A DNA stretch of 64,000 bases, from NCBI RefSeq assembly GCF_031569985.1, contig NZ_JAMQKA010000004.1, forward strand, positions 166,555-230,554. The letters are read 5' to 3'. The position numbers and the translations under genes were made by a program. Positions 10,614 to 18,811 of this stretch are shown here, piece by piece (position 1 is the stretch's first letter; each line of letters begins with the position of its first letter). This DNA comes from JAMQKA01 sp031569985. GTDB lineage: Bacteria; Bacteroidota; Rhodothermia; Balneolales; Balneolaceae. Under the pieces are notes generated by a model that did not search any database, had not been told where the DNA came from, and worked only from the letters and a program-made list of their open reading frames with translations.

Positions 10614-11166
10614 GATTGCGTATCTTACTGACTAGTGCGGCTGCGGTATCTTCGATGGAAGATCGGTTATCTGTGTGAATGGTTATTTCTGACTGCTGGT
10701 AATATTTGAGCCTTTGGTCGTATAACTCCTGTAATTCATTTTCGAGAGTTTCTCTGTCCTTCATGGTGCCGTCATCGTTAAGCAACAACGGCCTGTTATT
10801 GTGTTGCAAAATACGGTCTAAGATAACAGAAAATGGCGTCTCTATAAATATCAGCAGCCCGTTTATTTTTATGTGGTCCACCAGGTGCTGATTATGCAGG
10901 GCGCCCCCGCCGAGTGCCAGAATACCCTCGTATTCCCTGATGGTTTTTAGCAACTGCTTTCGTTCGTGAGCCCGAAAGCCTTCCTCCCCCTCCTGCTCAA
11001 AAATTTCAGGAATCGATTTGCCGGCTTCTTCCTCAATAATGGTGTCAAGATCGGCAAACGGGCGATCGAGCTTCCTTGCCAGTCTTGTCCCAAGGCTAGA
11101 CTTTCCGGTTCCCATGAAACCACATAAAAAAATTAACTTTGGTAAATTTGTAATCTCTTCCATCAA
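10597..11166 (-). CDS. aroK: Shikimate kinase
   Basis: The enzyme phosphorylates shikimate at the 3-hydroxyl using ATP. The 189-residue protein has the P-loop GFMGTGKS at residues 16-23, the shikimate-binding DLD segment (PFADLDTII) and the GGGAL motif, with a lid region near NNRPLL. The start is either of two adjacent ATGs. The 5' end overlaps rqcH by 4 bp and the 3' end overlaps aroB by 17 bp, which indicates translational coupling in one operon. Confidence 0.96.
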   Translation of the reverse strand: MMEEITNLPKLIFLCGFMGTGKSSLGTRLARKLDRPFADLDTIIEEEAGKSIPEIFEQEGEEGFRAHERKQLLKTIREYEGILALGGGALHNQHLVDHIKINGLLIFIETPFSVILDRILQHNNRPLLLNDDGTMKDRETLENELQELYDQRLKYYQQSEITIHTDNRSSIEDTAAALVSKIRNHVSYN

Positions 11167-12749
11167 CTTTTGGGTTTTTGTGGTGGTACCATTTCAACTT
11201 CTTCTCGCTCTACGACTACAGCTCCCGGCGGCGATCCCTTCGGCTTTCGCACGTATTTCACCTTGGTGTACATAACCGGGACGCTCTTCATTCCACGCGC
11301 CTTGGAATAGTACGCCGCATAGCTCGCAGCCTGTAAGATAACCTGTTTCGGCGGATAGTCATGCTGATTTCCCATGCGGATGACGGTGTGAGACCCCGCT
11401 ACACCGCGAGCGTGAAGCCAGACATCCTCTTTATGGGCCAGGCTCGTCAGCTTGTCGTTGCTCTTGGCACTCTTCCCTATCCAGACCTCGTACTTGCCGA
11501 TCTTAAATTTTCGATACGGTGATGAGGCCTGCTGATTGTCATCAGTGCCATAGCCATAGTTCTCAAGCAGATCGCTTTTATCTTTAATCCATTTTTGCAG
11601 CTCCGGCAGGTGCTCAATCGCTTTAAGTTCAGTGAGCAGCTCTTCCAACTGGTCAATTTCCTCCTCAACCGTTCCAATTCGCTCTATCGCTTTTTCATAT
11701 GATGTACGCGACTCTTTCGCCTTTTTATAATAATACTGCGCATTTTCGGCGATATCCTTTTGTTGTTTAAGCGGTATCGTCACAGTTTCAGCCTCGTCAT
11801 ACAGGTCCTTCACTTCAATCTGCTGCTGGTCGGGGCGCTTCTGTTCGTGCGCGTGGGCCATTAGCAGGTGCCCATACTTTTCATATTCATCGGCCCGGTC
11901 CAGGCTTTTATCGGCTTGTTGTAGCTGTTCCAGCTGGGCCTCCTTTTTGCTGAGCGACCGCTCCAGCATCTGCTGCACCTTGTGCCGGTGCTGATGCAAC
12001 CTGCGGGTGTGCACAGCTTCCCGGTAGGCATGACGGATGGTATCATTTACGGTATCAAACGCCTTTTCTGTTTCTATATCCAGGACCTCCTCAGACCACA
12101 GGCAGGTCTCACCCGTTACAAGCACCCGGGGATGCGGATTGGATTCGAGTTCGTCTGTTATCCAGGCAACAAATTCCTTCACCTCTTCCGGCGACATTTT
12201 GTCCACCTTGTGCTGATCGATTAGCACGGGTATCAAATTTCTTGGCAACAGCGGATTAAGACGTGTTACCTGGTTCTTGGGTTTCGCCTTTGGATTGACC
12301 TCATCTGCAAAGTCGGGTGCATAGGGCTTTGGAGGAGTCTGCCCGGTCACATCATCCCTGTTTTTAAATGCGTCAATAATTTCGTTGTCCTTCACCAAAA
12401 AAAGGTTGGGATTGTTACTGAAGAGTTTGAAAAGCAATGCATGACCCTCCTTAAAATGGAAATAAACCAGCCGGTCACACTCTGCTAACGCTATCTTAAC
12501 GATCTTTTGACCCTCTATCCCCTTGAAAAAATCAATAACATTGCTCTTTTTAGGAGGACGGTAAGTGTCAAGGAACAAAGTCGTCTCATTTGGATTTGCA
12601 CTAAATATTATGCGTAATGGTTCAGATTCAGAGTTAATGAACATCTCCAACACATCTTTGTGGGGAGATATAGCAAAGTCAAAAAAAGTATCCTTAAGAC
12701 TTACTTTTATCTCTTTAATTAAATATATTAGTTCGTAATAATTATTCAT
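11163..12749 (-). CDS. rqcH: RqcH/NFACT-family ribosome quality-control protein
   Basis: The NFACT family binds stalled 50S-peptidyl-tRNA complexes; characterised bacterial RqcH adds C-terminal alanine tails. The 528-residue protein has an N-terminal NFACT-N domain (start MNNYYELIYLIKEI), a long charged coiled-coil middle (about 240-400) and a C-terminal NFACT-R domain with WLHARGVAGSHTVIRMGN. The family was earlier annotated as fibronectin-binding (FbpA-like), a name that is likely misleading here. It is the first gene of the minus-strand block and diverges from the hypothetical gene at 12801 across a 51-bp A+T-rich gap that must hold both promoters. Family membership is clear; Ala-tailing in this organism is inferred. 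Confidence 0.9.
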   Translation of the reverse strand: MNNYYELIYLIKEIKVSLKDTFFDFAISPHKDVLEMFINSESEPLRIIFSANPNETTLFLDTYRPPKKSNVIDFFKGIEGQKIVKIALAECDRLVYFHFKEGHALLFKLFSNNPNLFLVKDNEIIDAFKNRDDVTGQTPPKPYAPDFADEVNPKAKPKNQVTRLNPLLPRNLIPVLIDQHKVDKMSPEEVKEFVAWITDELESNPHPRVLVTGETCLWSEEVLDIETEKAFDTVNDTIRHAYREAVHTRRLHQHRHKVQQMLERSLSKKEAQLEQLQQADKSLDRADEYEKYGHLLMAHAHEQKRPDQQQIEVKDLYDEAETVTIPLKQQKDIAENAQYYYKKAKESRTSYEKAIERIGTVEEEIDQLEELLTELKAIEHLPELQKWIKDKSDLLENYGYGTDDNQQASSPYRKFKIGKYEVWIGKSAKSNDKLTSLAHKEDVWLHARGVAGSHTVIRMGNQHDYPPKQVILQAASYAAYYSKARGMKSVPVMYTKVKYVRKPKGSPPGAVVVEREEVEMVPPQKPKS

Positions 12750-12800
12750 TGCATTTAATTAAGGCAAATTATCAAATGTAAATTATAAAATTAAGTCGCG

Positions 12801-13454
12801 ATGACATATCCCATTTTTAATTCAGTAGCCAATCAAATCAAGAGTGATCTCGAAAACAGAAACGTAAAAATAAAAACTTTTAAGACCTGGAACGAAGATC
12901 GAATTAACGCTACAGGTCTGGAGCTCGTGATTGAGCTAGACGATCACACCGAATTTGTCAAAGAGCTGTCCTTCAACTTTGACTGGGATCGGTTCAGAGA
13001 GACAGTATTGGCACAACAGCTTGAAGGTATGGAAGAGCACCCATTTTTGCTGGATGACAATATGGTAAGTACCAGTATTGCTCCGGTCATTGACATCGAA
13101 GTAACCTGGATGTTTGATGAAGAACGATCTCAGCCCTCGGTGTCAGGGGAAAATGGCAACCACCGGCTTGATGCAGCAAGCGAATGGATGGAACGCATCA
13201 GTGAAGAAGTCAACAAACTGCTTGGGGACGATGACATCATTACCCGCTGGCATATCGAGGTAGAGGGTGATGAGTATGGAAAGTACCTGTCTGCCATCAA
13301 TCTCATCTCCTATTTTCAATATACGCTGACTGACTTGAAGAGCCTGAACAGTGTGCATCAGTTTGTTACTGAGCGCCTGAAAGAACTGCTCCTGAAATCA
13401 CAAAAAGTAACGCGAATTTCGGACCGCGTGCTCAGAACCGTTGCCGCAGCATAG
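12801..13454 (+). CDS. Conserved-looking hypothetical protein, 217 aa
   Basis: I do not recognise this protein. It is soluble and acidic, without signal peptide or membrane segment. Trp/Phe-rich segments (FNFDWDRFRE, VTWMFDEE) suggest a compact alpha/beta fold, followed by a helical second half (EWMERISEEVNKLLGDDD). The gene stands alone, diverges from rqcH and is followed 35 bp later by a strong hairpin terminator, so it is probably monocistronic. The frame and acidic codon content match neighbouring housekeeping genes, which makes it a credible real gene. Confidence 0.75.
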   Translation: MTYPIFNSVANQIKSDLENRNVKIKTFKTWNEDRINATGLELVIELDDHTEFVKELSFNFDWDRFRETVLAQQLEGMEEHPFLLDDNMVSTSIAPVIDIEVTWMFDEERSQPSVSGENGNHRLDAASEWMERISEEVNKLLGDDDIITRWHIEVEGDEYGKYLSAINLISYFQYTLTDLKSLNSVHQFVTERLKELLLKSQKVTRISDRVLRTVAAA

Positions 13455-13489
13455 GCTTTCTAAAGTTGGATACACCAAAAAGAATGTAA

Positions 13490-13516
13490 AAAGGCCTTCG
13501 ATTATCGAAGGCCTTT
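13490..13516. terminator. Bidirectional intrinsic terminator
   Basis: A perfect 11-bp stem (AAAGGCCTTCG / CGAAGGCCTTT) with a 5-nt loop is flanked by A-rich sequence on the left and TTAATTTT on the right. It can end the plus-strand hypothetical gene and the minus-strand bS22-like gene. Confidence 0.85.
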
Positions 13517-13540
13517 AATTTTCCGAAGTAGAAACTACCA

Positions 13541-13633
13541 CTACTTATTTTTCTTGTGCCTGTTCTTTCGCAATCGTTTCTTCCGTTTATGCTTGGCAAT
13601 TTTTGATCGCTTTCTCTTTTTTCCGCTTGGCAT
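13541..13633 (-). CDS. bS22/mS38-like (AURKAIP1/COX24-domain) very basic ribosomal peptide
   Basis: This is a 30-residue peptide, MPSGKKRKRSKIAKHKRKKR followed by LRKNRHKKNK, consisting almost entirely of Lys/Arg. The MPSGKKRKR start and the KHKRKKRLRKNRHKK core match the short AURKAIP1/COX24-domain proteins found across Bacteroidota, which correspond to the small-subunit peptide bS22/mS38. It is too short for most gene callers. Its stop lies 25 bp from the shared terminator at 13490-13516, and the HU gene lies upstream on the same strand. Confidence 0.88.
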   Translation of the reverse strand: MPSGKKRKRSKIAKHKRKKRLRKNRHKKNK

Positions 13634-13739
13634 GGTTAATCACCTTTTATTATTACTGTTTATACTCATTTCTTTTTGACCCGTCAGTAGGAATGCCTCC
13701 AAATATAGCAATATCCGGAGTAAATACTACTGTTAAAAT

Positions 13740-14042
13740 TTACTCACCTTCTTCCTCTTGCATCATTGATTCGTTAACTGCTTCCTTAAAATCTTTAGAA
13801 ACTTTTAAAACCGGAACATATTGTTCAGGCACAATCACTTCTTCATTTGTTTTTGGATTGCGAGCCACCCGTTCGGCACGTTTCACCACTTTGAAACTTC
13901 CGAATCCCCGGAGTTCTATATTTTCTCCCCGCTTCATAGCATCGATTACCGTTTCCATAAAACCGTTAACTACCGCCTCCGTTTCCACCTTGGTTAGCCC
14001 GGTTGATGATGATATTACATCTACAATGTCTGCTTTAGTCAT
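13740..14042 (-). CDS. HU/IHF-family DNA-binding protein
   Basis: This is a 100-residue nucleoid-associated protein that bends DNA as a dimer. The start MTKADIVDVI, the dimerisation core and the DNA-contacting arm (ELRGFGSFKVVKRAERVARNPKTNE) are clear; the arm carries the RNPKT segment that intercalates DNA. A short acidic tail (MQEEEGE) extends beyond the canonical 90-residue fold. HU and IHF subunits cannot be told apart with certainty by eye. Confidence 0.94.
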   Translation of the reverse strand: MTKADIVDVISSSTGLTKVETEAVVNGFMETVIDAMKRGENIELRGFGSFKVVKRAERVARNPKTNEEVIVPEQYVPVLKVSKDFKEAVNESMMQEEEGE

Positions 14043-14243
14043 AATGAGTCACCCTGAAATTTTAAGACAATTATAAATACTGATTGAATAGTCCAACGTT
14101 AAACAGCTCTTAAAATAATTAAGCCTATCTTTTTAAAAAACATTGAAGGCTGAGGACTTATTTTCATCTAAAAAAGTGCTAAATCTTTTATACTTTCACA
14201 TCTGTTTAAATTAAAACGAAATTTTAAACGGTAGCAAATTCGC

Positions 14244-15884
14244 ATGGAGACATTTGAGAATATCATCAGCTGGTTGGAGAATATTATTTGGAATTACCCG
14301 GAGTCCTTTCCAGCGATGGTGGTCATTCTCCTGGCTTTTGGTATCTACATTACCGTACGGCTGGGTTTTGTGCAGTTTACGCGTTTCAAACATGGATTAA
14401 AAGTTGTTACCGGTTTTTATGATGATCCCGAGGATGAGGGAGATATAAACCATTTCCAGGCTTTAACAACCGCCCTCTCAGCCACTGTTGGGATCGGGAA
14501 TATCGCGGGTGTGGCCCTTGCTATCCACTATGGAGGACCCGGGGCCCTTTTTTGGATGTGGGTCACCGCCCTTTTGGGAATGGCGATAAAGTTTACCGAG
14601 GTAACGCTGGCACAGGAATATCGGAGCTCAAATCCCGATGGCACAGTCTCAGGCGGACCGATGTATTATATCGAACGGGGACTCGGCTCCAATTGGAAAT
14701 GGCTGGCTGTGGCCTTTGCTATCTCAGCTGCAATCTGTGCTTTTCTTACCGGAAATGCGGTGCAGGCCAACACTGTTGCTGATGTGATGAAAACTGATTT
14801 CCAAATTCCTGTTGTCGTTACCGGATTTATTACCGCCAGCCTGGTGGCTGCAGTCATTTTGGGTGGCATTAAGCGTATTGGCCGCGTAACCTCCCGCCTG
14901 GTGCCGTTTATGGGTATTCTCTATGTCCTTGGGGCGCTCGCAATTCTTCTGATTAACTACCAGGATGTTCTTCCTTCCCTTGGACTCATTGTCAGCAATG
15001 CCTTTAATCCGCAAGCAGGAGCCCTGGGTGTAGGCTCGGGAGCGCTTATTTTCACCCTCAGCTATGGGGTGCAGCGGGGACTTTTTTCCAACGAAGCAGG
15101 CCAGGGATCGGCCCCTATTGCGCACTCTGCCGCTAAAACCGACCAGCCTGTTCGAGAAGGTGTAGTAGCTCTCCTTGAACCGTTCATCGATACACTTGTC
15201 ATTTGTACCATGACCGGTCTTGTCATCGTTTCTACCGGGGCCTGGGATATGCATCATCAATCAGCGGTAGATCCGGCTGATGATGTAGTGACATATGAGC
15301 TCAACAGTGCAGGAAACCAAACACCAAACAATAATGTGCTGTATTTTAAAAATGGCGTTCCACAAAACGGCATTATGAACTACTACGGCATCTCTGTTGA
15401 CACCATGTTCACTAATGCGTCATTCAGTGAGCCATTTAATGGCAGAATTGAGCTTTCGGGTGATCAAGTGGGCGTCTATGCTGAAGATGATTCACAGATC
15501 CCCATTCTTTACGGCGGGGTTGTTCAAAATGGTGCACCGCTCACCTCGGCAGCTTTCGAAAAGGGGCTCGCCCCGATTTTTCCAGGTGGAGGATACATTG
15601 TAACCATTGCGGTCTTCCTTTTTGCAGTTTCCACCTCCATTAGCTGGAGCTACTACGGAGATCGGGCGGCGCAGTATCTATTTGGATTTGGGTCTATCTT
15701 CTGGTATCGCCTGACGTTCGTCGCCATGCATTTTCTTGGAGCATTGTTTACGATAACCGTCGTTTGGAATTTCGGCGATGTCATGCTTGGGCTAATGGCA
15801 TTCTTCAACATCGTTGCTCTCTTTGCTCTCTCTGGTGCTGCTTACAAAATCACCAAGAAATATTTTGAAAACCCGGATGTTTGA
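14244..15884 (+). CDS. AGCS-family sodium:alanine/glycine symporter with extra extracytoplasmic insert
   Basis: This inner-membrane Na+-coupled amino-acid importer has about 11 hydrophobic helices. AGCS signatures are clear: SATVGIGNIAGVALAI near residues 74-90 and GGPGALFWMW shortly after, plus SNEAGQGSAPIAHSAAKT in the middle. At 546 residues it is longer than the usual roughly 450-490. The difference is a polar insert of about 95 residues (roughly 335-430) between the helix ending STGAWDMHH and the segment starting APLTSAAFEKGL, probably outside the membrane. The gene diverges from the HU gene across about 200 bp and precedes upp by 44 bp. Confidence 0.92.
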   Translation: METFENIISWLENIIWNYPESFPAMVVILLAFGIYITVRLGFVQFTRFKHGLKVVTGFYDDPEDEGDINHFQALTTALSATVGIGNIAGVALAIHYGGPGALFWMWVTALLGMAIKFTEVTLAQEYRSSNPDGTVSGGPMYYIERGLGSNWKWLAVAFAISAAICAFLTGNAVQANTVADVMKTDFQIPVVVTGFITASLVAAVILGGIKRIGRVTSRLVPFMGILYVLGALAILLINYQDVLPSLGLIVSNAFNPQAGALGVGSGALIFTLSYGVQRGLFSNEAGQGSAPIAHSAAKTDQPVREGVVALLEPFIDTLVICTMTGLVIVSTGAWDMHHQSAVDPADDVVTYELNSAGNQTPNNNVLYFKNGVPQNGIMNYYGISVDTMFTNASFSEPFNGRIELSGDQVGVYAEDDSQIPILYGGVVQNGAPLTSAAFEKGLAPIFPGGGYIVTIAVFLFAVSTSISWSYYGDRAAQYLFGFGSIFWYRLTFVAMHFLGALFTITVVWNFGDVMLGLMAFFNIVALFALSGAAYKITKKYFENPDV

Positions 15885-15928
15885 TTGTTGCCGGCAAATT
15901 CTAACTACTTAAGAATCTGAGTTTGTAG

Positions 15929-16564
15929 ATGGAGAACCACAAAAATGTAACGCTGGTAGAGCACCCGGTAGTTGCGCGGGATCTCACTATTCTTCGAAAT
16001 CAATCGGTCAGTATTACAGAATTTCGGGCGGCCCTAAAGCGAATTTCCACCATCTTGGGATATTTTGCGCTCAAAGATCTTCCACTTCGTACGCTCACTG
16101 TTGAAACACCGATCGAAGAGACGGAAGGCTATGAGATCGACACTGACGTGGTAGTGGTTCCAATTCTGCGAGCGGGCTTAGGCCTGGTAAACGGTATTGT
16201 CGATTTTATTCCCGACGCCAAAGTTGGGCACCTGGGAATGTATCGCGATGAGGATACACACCAACCGGTAGACTATTACACAAATCTACCAGAAGGAATC
16301 GAGGATGCCTACCTGGTGCTGGTAGACCCGATGCTGGCAACTGGTGGAAGTGCCAATGATGCGCTCAACTATCTTAAAACCCAAGGGGCACAACAAATCC
16401 ATTTTATTTCGTTAATATCGGCACCGGAGGGCATTGCTTTCTTGCAGAAAAAACATCCTGATATACAAATAATTACAGCAGCAATTGATGACCGGCTGAA
16501 CGATGACGCTTTTATCGTTCCCGGCCTAGGAGATGCAGGTGACCGATATTTTGGAACAATTTAA
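15929..16564 (+). CDS. upp: Uracil phosphoribosyltransferase
   Basis: Upp converts uracil and PRPP to UMP in pyrimidine salvage. The 211-residue length is normal. The PRPP loop DPMLATGGSANDA and the RAGLGLVNG segment are intact, and the C-terminal uracil-binding region (PGLGDAGDRYFGT) is complete. The following lptC frame starts inside the last 32 bp of upp, so the two genes are co-translated or the lptC start lies slightly downstream. Confidence 0.97.
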   Translation: MENHKNVTLVEHPVVARDLTILRNQSVSITEFRAALKRISTILGYFALKDLPLRTLTVETPIEETEGYEIDTDVVVVPILRAGLGLVNGIVDFIPDAKVGHLGMYRDEDTHQPVDYYTNLPEGIEDAYLVLVDPMLATGGSANDALNYLKTQGAQQIHFISLISAPEGIAFLQKKHPDIQIITAAIDDRLNDDAFIVPGLGDAGDRYFGTI

Positions 16565-17114
16565 AACAACTTTGATCCTTTTTATTTCATGCCTTGTTTT
16601 ACTGGGCTTCTCTTCCTGTGGAGAGCTTTCCGATTCGCAAACCCAGCGGGTAAAGGAAGCCCTGAGTGACACCCTCCTGTCAAGCACCGAAACATGGGAT
16701 GTTGATATGGAACTTATTGAGAAGGGACAAAAAAAGGTGCGTATCCGCGGTTCTTACGCAGCTACTTATACGATGGAAGAGATGAACGAGACACGAATTT
16801 CCGGCCCGGTGTTCGTGCAGGTATTTGATTCAACAGGCACTGTTGAAACGCGGGTTACTGCCAATCGGGCCGTATACCAACCCGATGAGTCGATATTCCA
16901 GCTGCATGGAGATGTAAAAGTGCGCACCATTACCAACCGAAGGCTACGGTCGGAATACCTGAAATGGAATTCGGGGGACAACCGGGTTTCCACCCCACAG
17001 TTTGTGATTATTACCACTCCATCCGACAGCATTGCAGGAAACGGGTTTGAAGGTACCACAGACCTTTCGGAATATACCATCCGGGAGGTTACAGGCCAGG
17101 TCACTGTTGATTGA
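16533..17114 (+). CDS. lptC: LptC-like LPS export lipoprotein
   Basis: The 193-residue protein has an N-terminal hydrophobic segment ending in a lipobox-like GFSSC (Cys near residue 29), so it is probably a lipoprotein or anchored periplasmic protein. The rest shows the LptC/OstA-type beta-jellyroll pattern: ATYTMEEMNETRISGPVFV, RAVYQPDESIFQLHGDV and TPQFVI. LptC relays LPS from LptBFG towards LptA/LptD. The gene overlaps upp by 32 bp and ends 1 bp before the OstA-like gene, and this pairing strongly supports the call. Confidence 0.86.
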   Translation: MQVTDILEQFKTTLILFISCLVLLGFSSCGELSDSQTQRVKEALSDTLLSSTETWDVDMELIEKGQKKVRIRGSYAATYTMEEMNETRISGPVFVQVFDSTGTVETRVTANRAVYQPDESIFQLHGDVKVRTITNRRLRSEYLKWNSGDNRVSTPQFVIITTPSDSIAGNGFEGTTDLSEYTIREVTGQVTVD

Positions 17115-17115
17115 T

Positions 17116-18765
17116 ATGGAACACACTTCTCAAACATTATCCAAATTTCCAACTCTGCCCTTATTCCTGCTGGCAGGAATACTGTTTCTCTCTATTTCCC
17201 CCCAAAAAGCACACGGCCAAAATCGTGTTACAATTAACAAGGCACAAGAAGTGATGGGGGTGACGATGCAGGGCGAACGGGTGCGTAAACTGATCGGGAA
17301 CGTGAGCCTTCGCATGGATGATATGGTGATGTATTGTGATAGTGCATACCAATTTCTAGAACGAAGTGAAGTACGGGCATTTGGTAATATTGAGATCGAT
17401 ACGCCCAATGAACAAATTTATGCCGATACACTCATATACTTTACCGATGTTGATTTCAGTCAACTGCGCGGTAGAGTAATCATTGAAGCAGATAGTGCGA
17501 CGCTTTTCAGCCAGGCCGTGGACTACCGGTTTTCTACCAGGGTGGGACACTTCCTGAAAGATGTGCGCCTTCAAGATCCGGATGGCGTACTTAAGGCCAA
17601 CAGCGGTTTCTACTACCGTGAACCGGATAGCGCGGTATTCAGAGGCAATGTCCAAATTTCCGACAGCCTGCAGTACATCGAGGGTGACAGCCTGTTCATC
17701 AATCGAAGGAAAAATACGTACCGTCTTTACAGCAACGTATTTGTTGACGACAGGGAGAACAGCGTAATCCTAAAGGGAGATTCCCTCAAATCCGATACGA
17801 CCGGCCACCGGCGTCTTGAGGGCAATGCATGGCTCAAAAAATTTGAACCGCAACCCGATACCACCGCCCCTGCGCCCGACACGCTGGTCGCTGACAGCTT
17901 GAAACCGGCTATCCAACGGCAAACACTTCCACCCTACGCCAGAACCGACACCACCACTACTACTGAGGATACCCTGTCAACCTATTTTATGCAAAACAGG
18001 CCGGACAGCATCAAAACTGACACGACTACTACCACTACCACCCAAACAACGGGTAGCTCACCGCCGGATACCACCCATATCAGGGCGCAGATCATATACT
18101 CTATCCAGGAAACGAGCCCTCCCGATACTCAGGCCGTAATCAACGCCTACAAAAATGTGCGTATATGGTCACCCAAATTTTCTGCTGTTTCGGATACCGC
18201 TCGTTACGATGACCAAACGGAAAACTTCATTTTGAGGTCAAATCCCACTGCCTGGCATAAACAGATTCAACTTACTGGACCTTACATCAGGGTGAGACTT
18301 CAAAATAATGACATCGACGAGCTGGTTTCGTATCCACAGCCTTTCGTAGTACAACAGGACACTACACTCGACCGGCTAAACCAGATAACCGGGGACACGC
18401 TTCGCGTCAATTTTGTGAATGGAGATATTTCCAAAATCCATGTATTCCCGAATAGTCACCTGCTGCGCTACACCAAAAATGAGAACGATGAACCGGACGG
18501 GGCGATTGATATGACCGCTCCCTCCATTACTCTCCTTTTTAAAGAGGGAGCCCTGGACACGATGAAAGCGTTGGGACCTGTGGATGGCATGTATCTTCCC
18601 GAGAGTAAAAAAACGGCAGACCGACGCCTTGAAGGATTTGTGTGGACGCCAGACCGCCGACCGAAAAAGCCCTCAGAACCGATGAAACGGCGCTTACCCC
18701 CCATCCCTGAAGATCCGCCGTTTGAATTGCCAATAAGGTATATTGAAGCCTCCAAAAGAGAGTAA
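17116..18765 (+). CDS. OstA-like (LptA/LptD N-terminal domain) envelope protein
   Basis: I place the start at ATG 17116, one base after the lptC stop. It gives a clean signal peptide (MEHTSQTLSKFPTLPLFLLA...) cleaved near KAHGQ; an ATG at 17032 would lie inside lptC. The mature protein has serial OstA-type beta repeats (VRKLIGNVSLRMDDMVMYCD, EQIYADTLIYF, FRGNVQISDSLQYIEGD), as in LptA or the periplasmic domain of LptD. A Thr-rich low-complexity stretch (about residues 275-320, with runs such as TTTTTTTQTT) splits two OstA regions. There is no obvious C-terminal LptD barrel, so it resembles the OstA-like family of Bacteroidota and probably forms part of the LPS bridge. Confidence 0.85.
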   Translation: MEHTSQTLSKFPTLPLFLLAGILFLSISPQKAHGQNRVTINKAQEVMGVTMQGERVRKLIGNVSLRMDDMVMYCDSAYQFLERSEVRAFGNIEIDTPNEQIYADTLIYFTDVDFSQLRGRVIIEADSATLFSQAVDYRFSTRVGHFLKDVRLQDPDGVLKANSGFYYREPDSAVFRGNVQISDSLQYIEGDSLFINRRKNTYRLYSNVFVDDRENSVILKGDSLKSDTTGHRRLEGNAWLKKFEPQPDTTAPAPDTLVADSLKPAIQRQTLPPYARTDTTTTTEDTLSTYFMQNRPDSIKTDTTTTTTTQTTGSSPPDTTHIRAQIIYSIQETSPPDTQAVINAYKNVRIWSPKFSAVSDTARYDDQTENFILRSNPTAWHKQIQLTGPYIRVRLQNNDIDELVSYPQPFVVQQDTTLDRLNQITGDTLRVNFVNGDISKIHVFPNSHLLRYTKNENDEPDGAIDMTAPSITLLFKEGALDTMKALGPVDGMYLPESKKTADRRLEGFVWTPDRRPKKPSEPMKRRLPPIPEDPPFELPIRYIEASKRE

Positions 18766-18771
18766 AATATT

Positions 18772-18797
18772 TGCGACGCACTTCAAAATGCGTCGCA
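18772..18797. terminator. Hairpin terminator between convergent genes
   Basis: A perfect 9-bp stem (TGCGACGCA / TGCGTCGCA) with an 8-nt loop sits between the ends of the OstA-like gene and the minus-strand EF-G-like gene. A+T-rich sequence flanks both sides, but there is no long T-run. Confidence 0.6.
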
Positions 18798-18811
18798 CAT
18801 CGATAAACTTA

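Noticed and set aside
17032..17115. Upstream ATG extension of the OstA-like gene
   Set aside because: It overlaps lptC by 83 bp and would bury the signal peptide; ATG 17116 is better.
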